Of a DNA stretch of 64,000 bases, positions 54,726 through 62,041 are shown one piece after another. Each line of letters opens with the position of its first letter. The first letter of the stretch is position 1. This DNA is from Clostridium scatologenes (GTDB taxonomy: Bacteria; Bacillota; Clostridia; Clostridiales; Clostridiaceae): contig NZ_CP009933.1 in the NCBI RefSeq assembly GCF_000968375.1, positions 2,294,001 to 2,358,000 of the forward strand, in the 5' to 3' direction. The translations under genes were made by a program, and so were the position numbers. The notes beneath the pieces were generated by a model. It had not been told where the DNA came from. It did no database searches and was given only the letters and a program-made list of their open reading frames with translations.

Positions 54726-55088
54726 CTACATATTCTCTACAAATTGAATTTTTAATCCATTTGGGTCTAACACAAAAAAGAATTTAATATGTGGATTAGG
54801 CTGGAATGGTCCACTATGTAAAGCTATTCCTTTTGACTTAACAAGCTCCATCATTTGATCTACTGAATTCACTTCAAAACCAAGAGAAATATCAGTACCA
54901 TAATTTACTTCTTTCACATTTGAATTATATATAAGTTCTATCTTTGTTTCTCCTTCCCCTAAAAAGGCAATTTCCATTCCTGGTCCACCTTTAAATCTTT
55001 GCTGAATCTTAAGCCCAACAATCTCTTCATAAAACTTTAAAGATTCCTCTAGATCTTTAACTGTTAATGTACTCCAACAGAATTTCAT
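54726..55088 (-). CDS. VOC-family (glyoxalase/bleomycin-resistance-like) protein
   Basis: 120 aa; SD AGGAATT before ATG 55088. Two beta-alpha-beta-beta-beta units of the vicinal oxygen chelate fold: WSTLTVKDLEESLKFYEEIVGLKIQ and YGTDISLGFEVNSVDQMMELVKSKGI. The pattern FFVLDPNGLKIQFVENM at the C-terminus carries the last acidic metal ligand (E118 region). The function may be lactoylglutathione lyase-like or a binding protein; specificity is unknown. Transcribed alone. Confidence 0.85.
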   Translation of the reverse strand: MKFCWSTLTVKDLEESLKFYEEIVGLKIQQRFKGGPGMEIAFLGEGETKIELIYNSNVKEVNYGTDISLGFEVNSVDQMMELVKSKGIALHSGPFQPNPHIKFFFVLDPNGLKIQFVENM

Positions 55089-55240
55089 ATTCTAATTCCT
55101 CCCTTTAATATCTCTGCTTTAATTATATAAAATATTATTGCAATTTAAAATATTTATATGTGACTAAAACTTCATATTTTCATCTAAAGCCTTTGATATT
55201 AAGTTATTTCACCGATATCTACACAAATTTCACATATCTC

Positions 55241-55873
55241 TTATTCCCTTATAATATATAATCTACTAATATCTGTTGAATTTACAACTTCAAAAATTAT
55301 ATCTATTATTCCTGGTAGTAAATGAAAAAAGTCTTCCCAAGTTGTATATTTAACTATTCTATTCTTTTCAAACTTATATACTTTCCCTTTGTATTCTATT
55401 TCTTTGTTATCGTATATCCACAATTGATTATTATGAGATATTGCATTTCTAATGTATGTAGTGATTGTAATTGCGTCATATTCCTTGATATTTAATCTAT
55501 AAAATAAGTTTTTATAAACTTTTGAAATTCTATTATCTTCAATGTCGTATTGTTTTGCAAACATTCTAAAACTAAATTCTATGGTAGAACAAAGCACACT
55601 AATAAATCCTATTTTTATCATACTATCATTTATTGCTTCATGTTTTTCTGTATAATTTGTACCGCTTTTGTTTGAAACATCTTCTAGAAATTTTTTATCA
55701 GGAATACAGTTTAAGTTTGCAGCCTTCAGTATATTGCAAACATTTTTTAATATCAAAACTCTTTCATCTTTATTTTTTTCCCACTCCGGGTGTTCTTCTA
55801 CTATTTCATCATAAAATTTTTCAAAAGAATTGATGCATTTTTGAAAAAAATCATGAAATTGTTCATTATTCAT
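55241..55873 (-). CDS. HEPN-like protein with RNxxxH motif
   Basis: 210 aa from ATG 55873. The ATG at 55888 overlaps the SD GGAGG. The protein is all-helical. Residues near 140-147 read YIRNAISHNNQ, matching the R-N-x(3)-H (RX4-6H) motif of HEPN domains, many of which are RNases in toxin-antitoxin and defence systems. The helix IKIGFISVLCSTIEFSFRMFAKQYD before it fits the HEPN core. No MNT-type antitoxin is adjacent. The RNA-repair operon ends 312 nt upstream on the same strand. The nuclease role is inferred from one motif only. Confidence 0.55.
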   Translation of the reverse strand: MNNEQFHDFFQKCINSFEKFYDEIVEEHPEWEKNKDERVLILKNVCNILKAANLNCIPDKKFLEDVSNKSGTNYTEKHEAINDSMIKIGFISVLCSTIEFSFRMFAKQYDIEDNRISKVYKNLFYRLNIKEYDAITITTYIRNAISHNNQLWIYDNKEIEYKGKVYKFEKNRIVKYTTWEDFFHLLPGIIDIIFEVVNSTDISRLYIIRE

Positions 55874-56184
55874 ATTAAAAACCTCCATTTTGTATAATAC
55901 TATAATATTAACACATATTTTATATTATATGAAATTTAACCAAGTATCTTATTTTCACAACTGTTAATAATCTCGGTTTTAAAATTTTATTCTTCATCAG
56001 TTACGATTTTTACTACAGTATTTGTTGAAGCAACCTTTTATAAAACAAGCCCTAGTTCATTAAACTATATTTGTTGCTACAAGATAAATTTTCAATTTTT
56101 TCTGCCTACGCATTAACTTTTGCCTTCTCTGCTTTTAAGAAAAATCCATTTTCATCACTCCACGCTTTACCTGAGCTTACTTAA
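55874..56184. other. Spacer with a possible degraded coding segment
   Basis: Minus-strand translation near 56050-56180 gives protein-like text interrupted by stops (GKAWSDENGFFLKAEKAKVNA, stop, AEKIENLS), and near 55990-56035 another frame reads VVKIVTDEE. This may be the relic of a lost gene between the HD-Pnk and HEPN genes. No promoter or terminator is evident. Confidence 0.3.
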
Positions 56185-57273
56185 CTAACAAATTTCTTCT
56201 GCTTCAGGCATATCCATATTCTTTATCATGTTATCTATTACTTTAATAGGTACATATCTTTTTCTTTTATTATCCCTTAAAATCAACTCTCTGTAAGGCA
56301 CCTCTAAATAAACAAACTTTACTTTTGCTCCGTAAGCTGTACATAGTCTAATTAATTTTTGCCTGTTCTCTCTTCTCAAATTCGTAGCATTCCAGACAAA
56401 GCCTTCTTTTTTTCTTAAATATTCCTTTGCTTTAGAAAACGCCACTGCTCCAACTTTTCCAAAATCCTTAGAAGGTGAAATATTAAGTTCTTCTCTAATA
56501 TCATCTAAGGATATTACTTTTACCCCATTAAGATTACACTTTATATAAGTATCCTTTCCAGCTAAAGGAAGTCCCATCATAATCACTACTTCAAAGCTTC
56601 TATTATCAAAAATCTCTGCTCCAGGATAAACCTTATTTCCTGTAAGATACAAAAACCTTGTATAGTCATTCTTAAATTTCTTAGGTCCATAAAAACAACC
56701 TAATTCTTCTGCATAGGTTTTAAAATAAAAAACCCTTTCAAGTAAGGCTTCCTTATCTTCACAGTACCTTCCAAGCAAATCACATTTCCCTAATAAATAA
56801 AGCAGTTTCATATTAGTGATCTCAGCTGCTTTTATAAGATTGTAATCTATATCTTCTTTTTCAATAAAGTACAGAGGCAGCCCATGGTATCTAATAAGCG
56901 TCGCTATTTCTTCTCTTATAGACTTATCAAATTCAAATTCTCTATAAGCTAAGTATCTAAAAATCTTTGCACCCTTTACAGCATGCTTAGGTGAGATTAT
57001 CTGCCCATCTTCCTCCCTTGTAGTAATAACCTTACCTATGTCATGAAATAGTGCTGCTGTATACAAAATTACCTTTTCTCTATCCTCTAAACCTTCCCAT
57101 TCTTCAAGCTTTAAAACTTCGCTGCATACTAACCTAGTATGTTCATAAACATTTCCTTCACCATGAAATTTAGGATTTTGCTTAACTTCCTTAAACTTAC
57201 CTATAAATTTAAATTCCTCCACTATATCTTTAAAGTTGTAGTTCTTTTCCCTCAAAAATTTTTCTATATTCAC
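56185..57273 (-). CDS. HD-Pnk: HD phosphohydrolase plus P-loop polynucleotide kinase
   Basis: 362 aa from GTG 57273; SD GAGGAGG upstream. The N-terminal HD domain (about 35-180) has YEHTRLVC with His45, LFHDIGKV with His77-Asp78, SPKHAVKGAKI and IRYHGLPL. The C-terminal P-loop domain (about 225-360) has Walker A MMGLPLAGKDTYI, SLDDIREEL with the catalytic Asp, and the lid WNATNLRRENRQKLI. HD-Pnk proteins heal broken RNA ends by 5'-OH phosphorylation and 2',3'-phosphate removal. The start lies 2 nt after the RNA ligase stop, so the two are translationally coupled. Confidence 0.85.
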   Translation of the reverse strand: MNIEKFLREKNYNFKDIVEEFKFIGKFKEVKQNPKFHGEGNVYEHTRLVCSEVLKLEEWEGLEDREKVILYTAALFHDIGKVITTREEDGQIISPKHAVKGAKIFRYLAYREFEFDKSIREEIATLIRYHGLPLYFIEKEDIDYNLIKAAEITNMKLLYLLGKCDLLGRYCEDKEALLERVFYFKTYAEELGCFYGPKKFKNDYTRFLYLTGNKVYPGAEIFDNRSFEVVIMMGLPLAGKDTYIKCNLNGVKVISLDDIREELNISPSKDFGKVGAVAFSKAKEYLRKKEGFVWNATNLRRENRQKLIRLCTAYGAKVKFVYLEVPYRELILRDNKRKRYVPIKVIDNMIKNMDMPEAEEIC

Positions 57274-57275
57274 AA

Positions 57276-58073
57276 CTACGCCTCCTCAGAAAAAATATCT
57301 ATTCCTAATTTTAATTTGTTAGGAATAATAGGTCTATTAACCCAATGAGTTTCAGAATCCATAATTGTATTTAAAAATGAAGCTCTTACATATTTCATTC
57401 TGCTAAGTACATAGTTTTCATCTTCTACTTTTATATATATACCTTCCATTAAATCAGTTGTATCTGTTTGTTTTTTAGCAATTTCATAGGACAAATCTAA
57501 CTCACTGCAGCTTTTTTCTAAATTTTTCTGCCAGCTATGTGATTTAAAATTTGATTTACCCAAAAGTGTTATAATTTCATCTTTAGACTTTAGCCTTCCT
57601 TCTTTTAAAACCAGTACAGACTTTATAAAAGGATAGCTTTTAAGCATTTCTTTTCTTCTTCTGGTACTTAAAAATTTTTCTTCCTGCTTATCAAATATAT
57701 CAAACTCCATAAAATAGTGATTAAGTTCGTCATAATACACAGTATGCTTTGCATAAAGCCATTCTCCATACATGATGTATCTATGTCCTAAAATTTCTCT
57801 AAGCTTATAAATAAAAGTATTTGCCCAGGTTTTAAACATATCAAATTGTGCTTCTCCATATCCACCATTTAAAAAATGCCCTCTGCTTTGTAAATACATT
57901 CTTCCTTGCTTATCAAAGCTAATACCACAGTTAGCCCCATCTACCTTTTCTTCAAGTACACAAAAGCTATTTTTAATTTTTTCAAACTTTATACTATTCA
58001 AATCCTCGTCTCCCTGTTGAAATCTTGATCCTTCAATATGAGGAGTTCTTGGATATTTATAAATTCTTTCCAT
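57276..58073 (-). CDS. ATP-dependent RNA ligase (T4 Rnl2-like)
   Basis: 265 aa from ATG 58073; AAGGAG is 8 nt upstream, whereas the longer frame from 58103 has none. Nucleotidyltransferase motifs are complete: motif I EEKVDGAN with the adenylated Lys43, motif III YGEWLYAKHTV and YFMEFDIFD, motif IV EGIYIKVEDENY, and motif V SRMKYVR. It lacks a long C-terminal domain. It would seal 3'-OH/5'-phosphate RNA ends produced by the HD-Pnk encoded immediately downstream. First gene of the operon. A GC-rich hairpin sits just upstream of the SD (58096-58115). Confidence 0.85.
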   Translation of the reverse strand: MERIYKYPRTPHIEGSRFQQGDEDLNSIKFEKIKNSFCVLEEKVDGANCGISFDKQGRMYLQSRGHFLNGGYGEAQFDMFKTWANTFIYKLREILGHRYIMYGEWLYAKHTVYYDELNHYFMEFDIFDKQEEKFLSTRRRKEMLKSYPFIKSVLVLKEGRLKSKDEIITLLGKSNFKSHSWQKNLEKSCSELDLSYEIAKKQTDTTDLMEGIYIKVEDENYVLSRMKYVRASFLNTIMDSETHWVNRPIIPNKLKLGIDIFSEEA

Positions 58074-58095
58074 ACAATCATCTCCTTTAAATTTA

Positions 58096-58115
58096 CGCAG
58101 CAAAAAAGTGCTGCG
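58096..58115 (-). other. Leader hairpin before the RNA ligase gene
   Basis: CGCAGC and GCTGCG pair around an 8-nt loop, about 10 nt before the SD of the ligase gene. GC-rich for this genome, so it may affect translation or mRNA stability. The remainder of the 490-nt spacer to the PadR gene holds only the PadR promoter. Confidence 0.45.
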
Positions 58116-58481
58116 AAGCTTAACTTTTCACAACACTAATAAACCTAAAAGAGATATTCTTTTTAAGGCAATTATTATGATTATAAAAAGTAAATTATCT
58201 TTAAAACTAAGTTAGAGTACATAAACAAACCCATTAAATTATTTTTTTAATGAATTCAAATACCCTTTTTAATTTTCTTTAGATAAATCTACTTAATTAC
58301 ATAATAATTTTCCTCTTTTTCTATATTTTTAACAATTCTTATTATAACATTACAATTTATCCCTAGTCAACATTGTCTAATTCAAACTTGTGAAACAGCC
58401 TTTAGAATTTTTCTTTTACCTTTTTCAGTATCTAAAACCAACGTTTATGGTAACTAATAAAAATATAATAGTAACACCTTA

Positions 58482-58537
58482 TTGACAAAGTTCATATAAA
58501 ATACTATCATATCAATATATCGAATCTATATATCGAT
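58482..58537 (+). promoter_or_regulatory. PadR promoter with repeated operator-like sequence
   Basis: TTGACA (58482-58487), 17 nt and TATCAT (58505-58510) form a sigma-A-type promoter. Just downstream TATATCGA occurs twice (58516-58523 and 58529-58536), and ATCGA/TCGAT are inverted. This is a likely site for the PadR protein encoded next. Confidence 0.55.
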
Positions 58538-58565
58538 TAAATATATAAATAATTGGAGGTGCAAA

Positions 58566-59075
58566 ATGCTAGAATATATTATTCTTGGATTTTTAATGTA
58601 TGGTGAAATGAGCGGCTATGATTTAAAACAAAAAATGTTAGAAAGTACATCTAATTTTTTTGATGCTGGCTATGGAACTATATATCCAGCATTAAAAAGA
58701 ATGGAAAGCAAGGGTGTTATCTCATATCGAGAAGTTTCTGACGGTGGAAAATACAAGAAATTGTATGCTATAACTGAATCCGGAAAGTCAAACTTTATTA
58801 ACTGGCTTGAAAAGCCAATAGAATTTTCAAAAATAAAACCAGATCATCTTATAAAAATATTTTTCTTTACATTCTTACCAAAGCAAAAAGCAATAGAACA
58901 TTTAAAAATTTTTACTAAAGAAGTTGAGTGTTTTTTGAATGTTTTTTCAAAAGCTGAAAATAGCGTTAAGGAAAATTATGATATTTACCAATTTCATACA
59001 TATCTATTTGGAATTGGAGCCTATGAATATTTTATTAAGTGGGCTAATGATCTATTAAAGCAATTAGAGGATTAA
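58566..59075 (+). CDS. PadR-family regulator
   Basis: 169 aa; SD GGAGGTG 4 nt before the ATG. The N-terminal PadR winged helix reads MLEYIILGFLMYGEMSGYDLKQKM then TIYPALKRMESKGVISYREVSDGGKYKKLYAITESGK. A C-terminal helical domain of about 80 aa is used for dimerisation. It lies 70 nt upstream of the NapH-like gene and is probably co-transcribed. PadR proteins often respond to phenolics or antibiotics; the effector is unknown here. Confidence 0.88.
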   Translation: MLEYIILGFLMYGEMSGYDLKQKMLESTSNFFDAGYGTIYPALKRMESKGVISYREVSDGGKYKKLYAITESGKSNFINWLEKPIEFSKIKPDHLIKIFFFTFLPKQKAIEHLKIFTKEVECFLNVFSKAENSVKENYDIYQFHTYLFGIGAYEYFIKWANDLLKQLED

Positions 59076-59145
59076 CATTAAAAACTTAATAAGTATACAA
59101 TGTATTTCTACCGCTACATAAAATTTTTAATAGGAGGTCATTATA

Positions 59146-59901
59146 ATGACAAAGAGGCAAAAGTTAAGAAATACCTTTTTAATAATATCTTTCTTATTAT
59201 TTCCAATTACACAATTTTACTTTTCTCCTTTCCTCATCGTATGGGGGGCATCAAAAGGTTTGATTACTGCAAGTGTGCTTATCTTTACAATACTTTTTTT
59301 TGTTTCTCTATTAATTGGAAGAGCCTTTTGCGCATGGTTCTGTCCTTGTGGGGCTATGCAGGAAATACTATTTTTAGCAAATGATAATAATCCTAAAACA
59401 GGTAAATTAAATTATATAAAATTTTTTATATGGGTTCCATGGCTCACTGCAATAATAACTTTAGTATTATTGGCAGGTGGATATAAAAGAGCTGACTATT
59501 TATTTGCAATTGATCATGGAATTTCAGTGAGTAATATATATATGTATATTCCTTATTATATTGTAATTCTATTATTCTTTTTAAATTCCATTATTTTTGG
59601 AAAAAGGGCAAGCTGTCATTATTTGTGTTGGATGAGTCCATTTATGATAATCGGAAGAAAAATTAGTAATTTTTTAAATATTCCTTCCTTGAGAATAAAG
59701 TCAGAAAGCAGCAAATGTGTTGGTTGCAAGAAGTGCAGTAAAGAATGTCCAATGAGTCTTGATGTTAATGAAATGGTAAAACATGATAAAATGGAAAACT
59801 CTGAATGTATTTTGTGTGGTAAATGTGTAGACTCTTGCCCAAAGGGTGCAATTCAATTCTATTTTGGAAAAAATACATCTTTAAAGAAAAATAATTTATA
59901 A
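59146..59901 (+). CDS. NapH-like membrane 4Fe-4S protein
   Basis: 251 aa; SD GGAGGT before the ATG. Four or five membrane helices with a cysteine loop FCAWFCPCGAMQE near 62-74 and a second CHYLCWMSPFMIIG near 160. A C-terminal double-ferredoxin tail has CVGCKKCSKECP near 190 and CILCGKCVDSCPKGAI near 225. This matches the NapH/NosR/CcoG-type electron-transfer family. It probably moves electrons across or along the membrane; no partner reductase is adjacent. It lies after the PadR gene. Confidence 0.85.
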   Translation: MTKRQKLRNTFLIISFLLFPITQFYFSPFLIVWGASKGLITASVLIFTILFFVSLLIGRAFCAWFCPCGAMQEILFLANDNNPKTGKLNYIKFFIWVPWLTAIITLVLLAGGYKRADYLFAIDHGISVSNIYMYIPYYIVILLFFLNSIIFGKRASCHYLCWMSPFMIIGRKISNFLNIPSLRIKSESSKCVGCKKCSKECPMSLDVNEMVKHDKMENSECILCGKCVDSCPKGAIQFYFGKNTSLKKNNL

Positions 59902-60096
59902 AAGTTTAGGGAGACTTCTTATGAAACAAAACTAATAAACCTAAAAAAGAAGGAATTATACTTTTAATGTCGAATAATACATTATATAGAAATAAAGTTA
60001 AAACATATAACAATGTGTACATATTTGTAAACATTATTTTTAAACTTTTAATCGTTAAATTTGTACACTAAATATTATAGAAAGGACATAAAAAGT

Positions 60097-60558
60097 ATGT
60101 TGAAACTTACATGGATAGAATTTTTTTTAAGGAATATTCCAGAAATATTTATTTTAATATGGGGAATACATGTACTTTCTAGAAAGTCTTTTAATATACT
60201 TCAATATGTACTTTCCAGTATAGTAATATCTATACTGAGCTTTTTTGTAAGGTGGCTTCCTATATATTTTGGAGTACATATGATACTTAATATAATTTTA
60301 ACTATAAGTATTATGATTATTATTGGTATACCAATAATGAAGTCCATATATAGCACTTTAATAATGTTTCTTGTGCTTTGTTTAAGCGAATCTTTAAATT
60401 TGATAATACTAAATCTACTAAATATTGATCTTCGACTTTTAGAACCTGTTAAAAAGTGTGTATTAGAAATTCCATCATTAATTATTACATCAGTTTTTAT
60501 TATAATAATGCATCATTTATTTTCAAAAAAAGATCAGTTAGTCATAGTTGATAGTTGA
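60097..60558 (+). CDS. Small membrane protein, first copy
   Basis: 153 aa from ATG 60097 (MLKLTWIEFF). The frame opens at 60061, but the SD AAAGGA fits only 60097. Four or five hydrophobic helices: FLRNIPEIFILIWGIHVL, VLSSIVISILSFFVRWLPIYFG, LTISIMIIIGIPIMKSI, and a C-terminal helix. It ends with a short charged tail. No known enzymatic motif. Proteins of this type occur next to clostridial agrB genes and resemble sensor-kinase membrane regions without the kinase. The second copy follows and then agrB. Confidence 0.7.
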   Translation: MLKLTWIEFFLRNIPEIFILIWGIHVLSRKSFNILQYVLSSIVISILSFFVRWLPIYFGVHMILNIILTISIMIIIGIPIMKSIYSTLIMFLVLCLSESLNLIILNLLNIDLRLLEPVKKCVLEIPSLIITSVFIIIMHHLFSKKDQLVIVDS

Positions 60559-60702
60559 AAAAAAAGTTAAAAAAGAAGGAATTATGCTTTTAATATCGAA
60601 TAATACATTATATGTAATTTAAGTTTAAATATATATAGATATATCAATATATGTTATTTTTTAAATTTGTATACTGAATATTATAGAAAGGATATAAAAA
60701 AT

Positions 60703-61170
60703 ATGTTGAAACTTACATGGATAGAATTCTTTTTTAGAACTGTTCCAGAAATGTTTATTTTAATATGGGGAATACATGTAATTTCTAGAAAGCCTTTTAA
60801 TATACCACAATATGTACTTTCCAGTATAATAATGTCTATATTAATCTTTTTTATAAGATGGCTTCCAATATATTTTGGAGTACATATGGTACTTAATATA
60901 ATTTTTACTATAATCATTATGTTTATTATTGGTATACCATTAATAAAATCTATATACAGTACTTTACTAATGTTTTTCATACTTTCTTTAAGTGAATTTT
61001 TAAATATGTTAATATTAAACTTACTAAAAATCGATATAAGTCTTCAACTTTTACAACCTGTTAAAAAATGTGTATTAGAAATTCCATCCCTAGCTATTAT
61101 ATCAATTTTTATTGTAATAATACATTATTTATTAAAAACAAAAGAAGGAATTAAATATGTCTCTAATTGA
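60703..61170 (+). CDS. Small membrane protein, second copy
   Basis: 155 aa from ATG 60703, chosen by the same SD position as in the first copy. It is collinear with the protein at 60097 and differs mainly by I/L/V/F exchanges. A short insertion near 125 reads ISLQLLQPVKK against LRLLEPVKK. Its end overlaps the agrB start by 14 nt, so the two are translationally coupled. It may help AgrB process or export the peptide, or it may be part of its sensor; this is inference from context. Confidence 0.7.
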   Translation: MLKLTWIEFFFRTVPEMFILIWGIHVISRKPFNIPQYVLSSIIMSILIFFIRWLPIYFGVHMVLNIIFTIIIMFIIGIPLIKSIYSTLLMFFILSLSEFLNMLILNLLKIDISLQLLQPVKKCVLEIPSLAIISIFIVIIHYLLKTKEGIKYVSN

Positions 61171-61822
61171 AAAAATGTCAGTTAAAATAGGAAGAAATGC
61201 TAAATTATTTTTAAATGTTGATGAAGATAAAGAACAAATTATTGTATATGGTGCAATAAACTTACTTCAAACTATATTTGCTATTTCATGGGTAATCATT
61301 GCTGGTTTGTTTTTTGGTGTACTCTATGAGGCATTATTATTTTCCATTACTGTTAGCATTCTAAGAAAATATTCAGGTGGGGCACATGCTTCTTCACCTA
61401 GTCACTGCATTATAATAGGTACAATTTTAGCAGTGGCATCAGGAATATTTATTGATAAAATATTTTTTAAAATTAACATACTTACTGCAATATTAATAAG
61501 TACAGCTTGTATAGTATTTGCTTTTATAATAGTTGCAAAAAATGCACCAGTAGACAGTGCCAAAAAACCTATTACCAATATTGAACTAAAAAAACAATTT
61601 AAAAAAAAATCTATTATTGTACTATTTATTTTTTCATTGATAATTACAATTTTATATGCACTTAGTACAAAGTATTCAGCATTATATTACATAAAATTTA
61701 TAGAAAGTATTATTCTTGGAGTTCTATGGCAAACTATTACACTTACTAAAAGTGGAACAATTTTTCTAAGCAAAGTCGACTTTTTTTTAGAACATATATA
61801 TCGAAAGGGGCAAACATTATGA
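61157..61822 (+). CDS. agrB: AgrB-type peptide-processing protease
   Basis: 221 aa. Five or six membrane helices and the AgrB signature RKYSGGAHASSPSHC. The two catalytic residues fall exactly at His77 and Cys84, the positions known in Staphylococcus AgrB. It cleaves the AgrD C-terminus at the membrane and forms the cyclic thiolactone. SD GAAGGA is 8 nt before the ATG. Its stop overlaps the agrD start (ATGA), as in many agr loci. Confidence 0.92.
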   Translation: MSLIEKMSVKIGRNAKLFLNVDEDKEQIIVYGAINLLQTIFAISWVIIAGLFFGVLYEALLFSITVSILRKYSGGAHASSPSHCIIIGTILAVASGIFIDKIFFKINILTAILISTACIVFAFIIVAKNAPVDSAKKPITNIELKKQFKKKSIIVLFIFSLIITILYALSTKYSALYYIKFIESIILGVLWQTITLTKSGTIFLSKVDFFLEHIYRKGQTL

Positions 61823-61953
61823 AAAAGGAAATTAAGAAGTTCTTTGTTACAATTACATCATATTTTTGCACAAAAATGGCCTTTTCAGCTTCAGCATCAG
61901 CATGTTCATTTTCTGCATTTCAACCTGAAGAACCTAAATGCTTGAGGAAATAG
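61819..61953 (+). CDS. agrD: AgrD-type autoinducer precursor (44 aa)
   Basis: A 44-codon gene overlaps the agrB stop by 4 nt. The layout is typical: an amphipathic N-terminus (KKEIKKFFVTITSYF), a small-residue stretch (FSASASA), the ring cysteine C29, and the acidic tail QPEEPKCLRK. By alignment of the P in the tail with Listeria AgrD (ring followed by an aromatic, then a proline six residues after the ring), the ring is probably C29-S-F-S-A33, possibly with an N-terminal Ala. A six-residue ring ending at F34 is the alternative. Confidence 0.88.
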   Translation: MKKEIKKFFVTITSYFCTKMAFSASASACSFSAFQPEEPKCLRK

Positions 61954-62006
61954 AAAATAAAAATAAAAATTATTAATTTGTAATTAATAATTTTTATTTT
62001 TATTTT
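61954..62006. terminator. Strong terminator after agrD
   Basis: A perfect inverted repeat with 25-bp arms (61954-61978 and 61982-62006) and a 3-nt loop, all A/T, with T-runs on both strands. It separates agrBD from the histidine kinase gene. Confidence 0.8.
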
Positions 62007-62041
62007 AAGCAAATTCATCTATGAGAGGAGGAGGTTTCTTT

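Larger units (their letters stand above)
59942..61170 (+). repeat. Tandem duplication of a leader plus small membrane-protein gene
   Basis: Segment 59942-60558 and segment 60563-61170 share the leader AAGAAGGAATTAT, TCGAATAATACATTATAT, AATATTATAGAAAGGA and then a homologous gene, at a period of 606 nt. The proteins are nearly collinear (WGIHV, RWLPIYFGVHM, VKKCVLEIPSL) with many conservative substitutions. This indicates an old in-situ tandem duplication upstream of agrB. Confidence 0.8.

Noticed and set aside
55900..56184. Annotated gene between HD-Pnk and HEPN genes
   Set aside because: The protein-like text is broken by several stops and frame changes, so it is recorded only as a possible relic.
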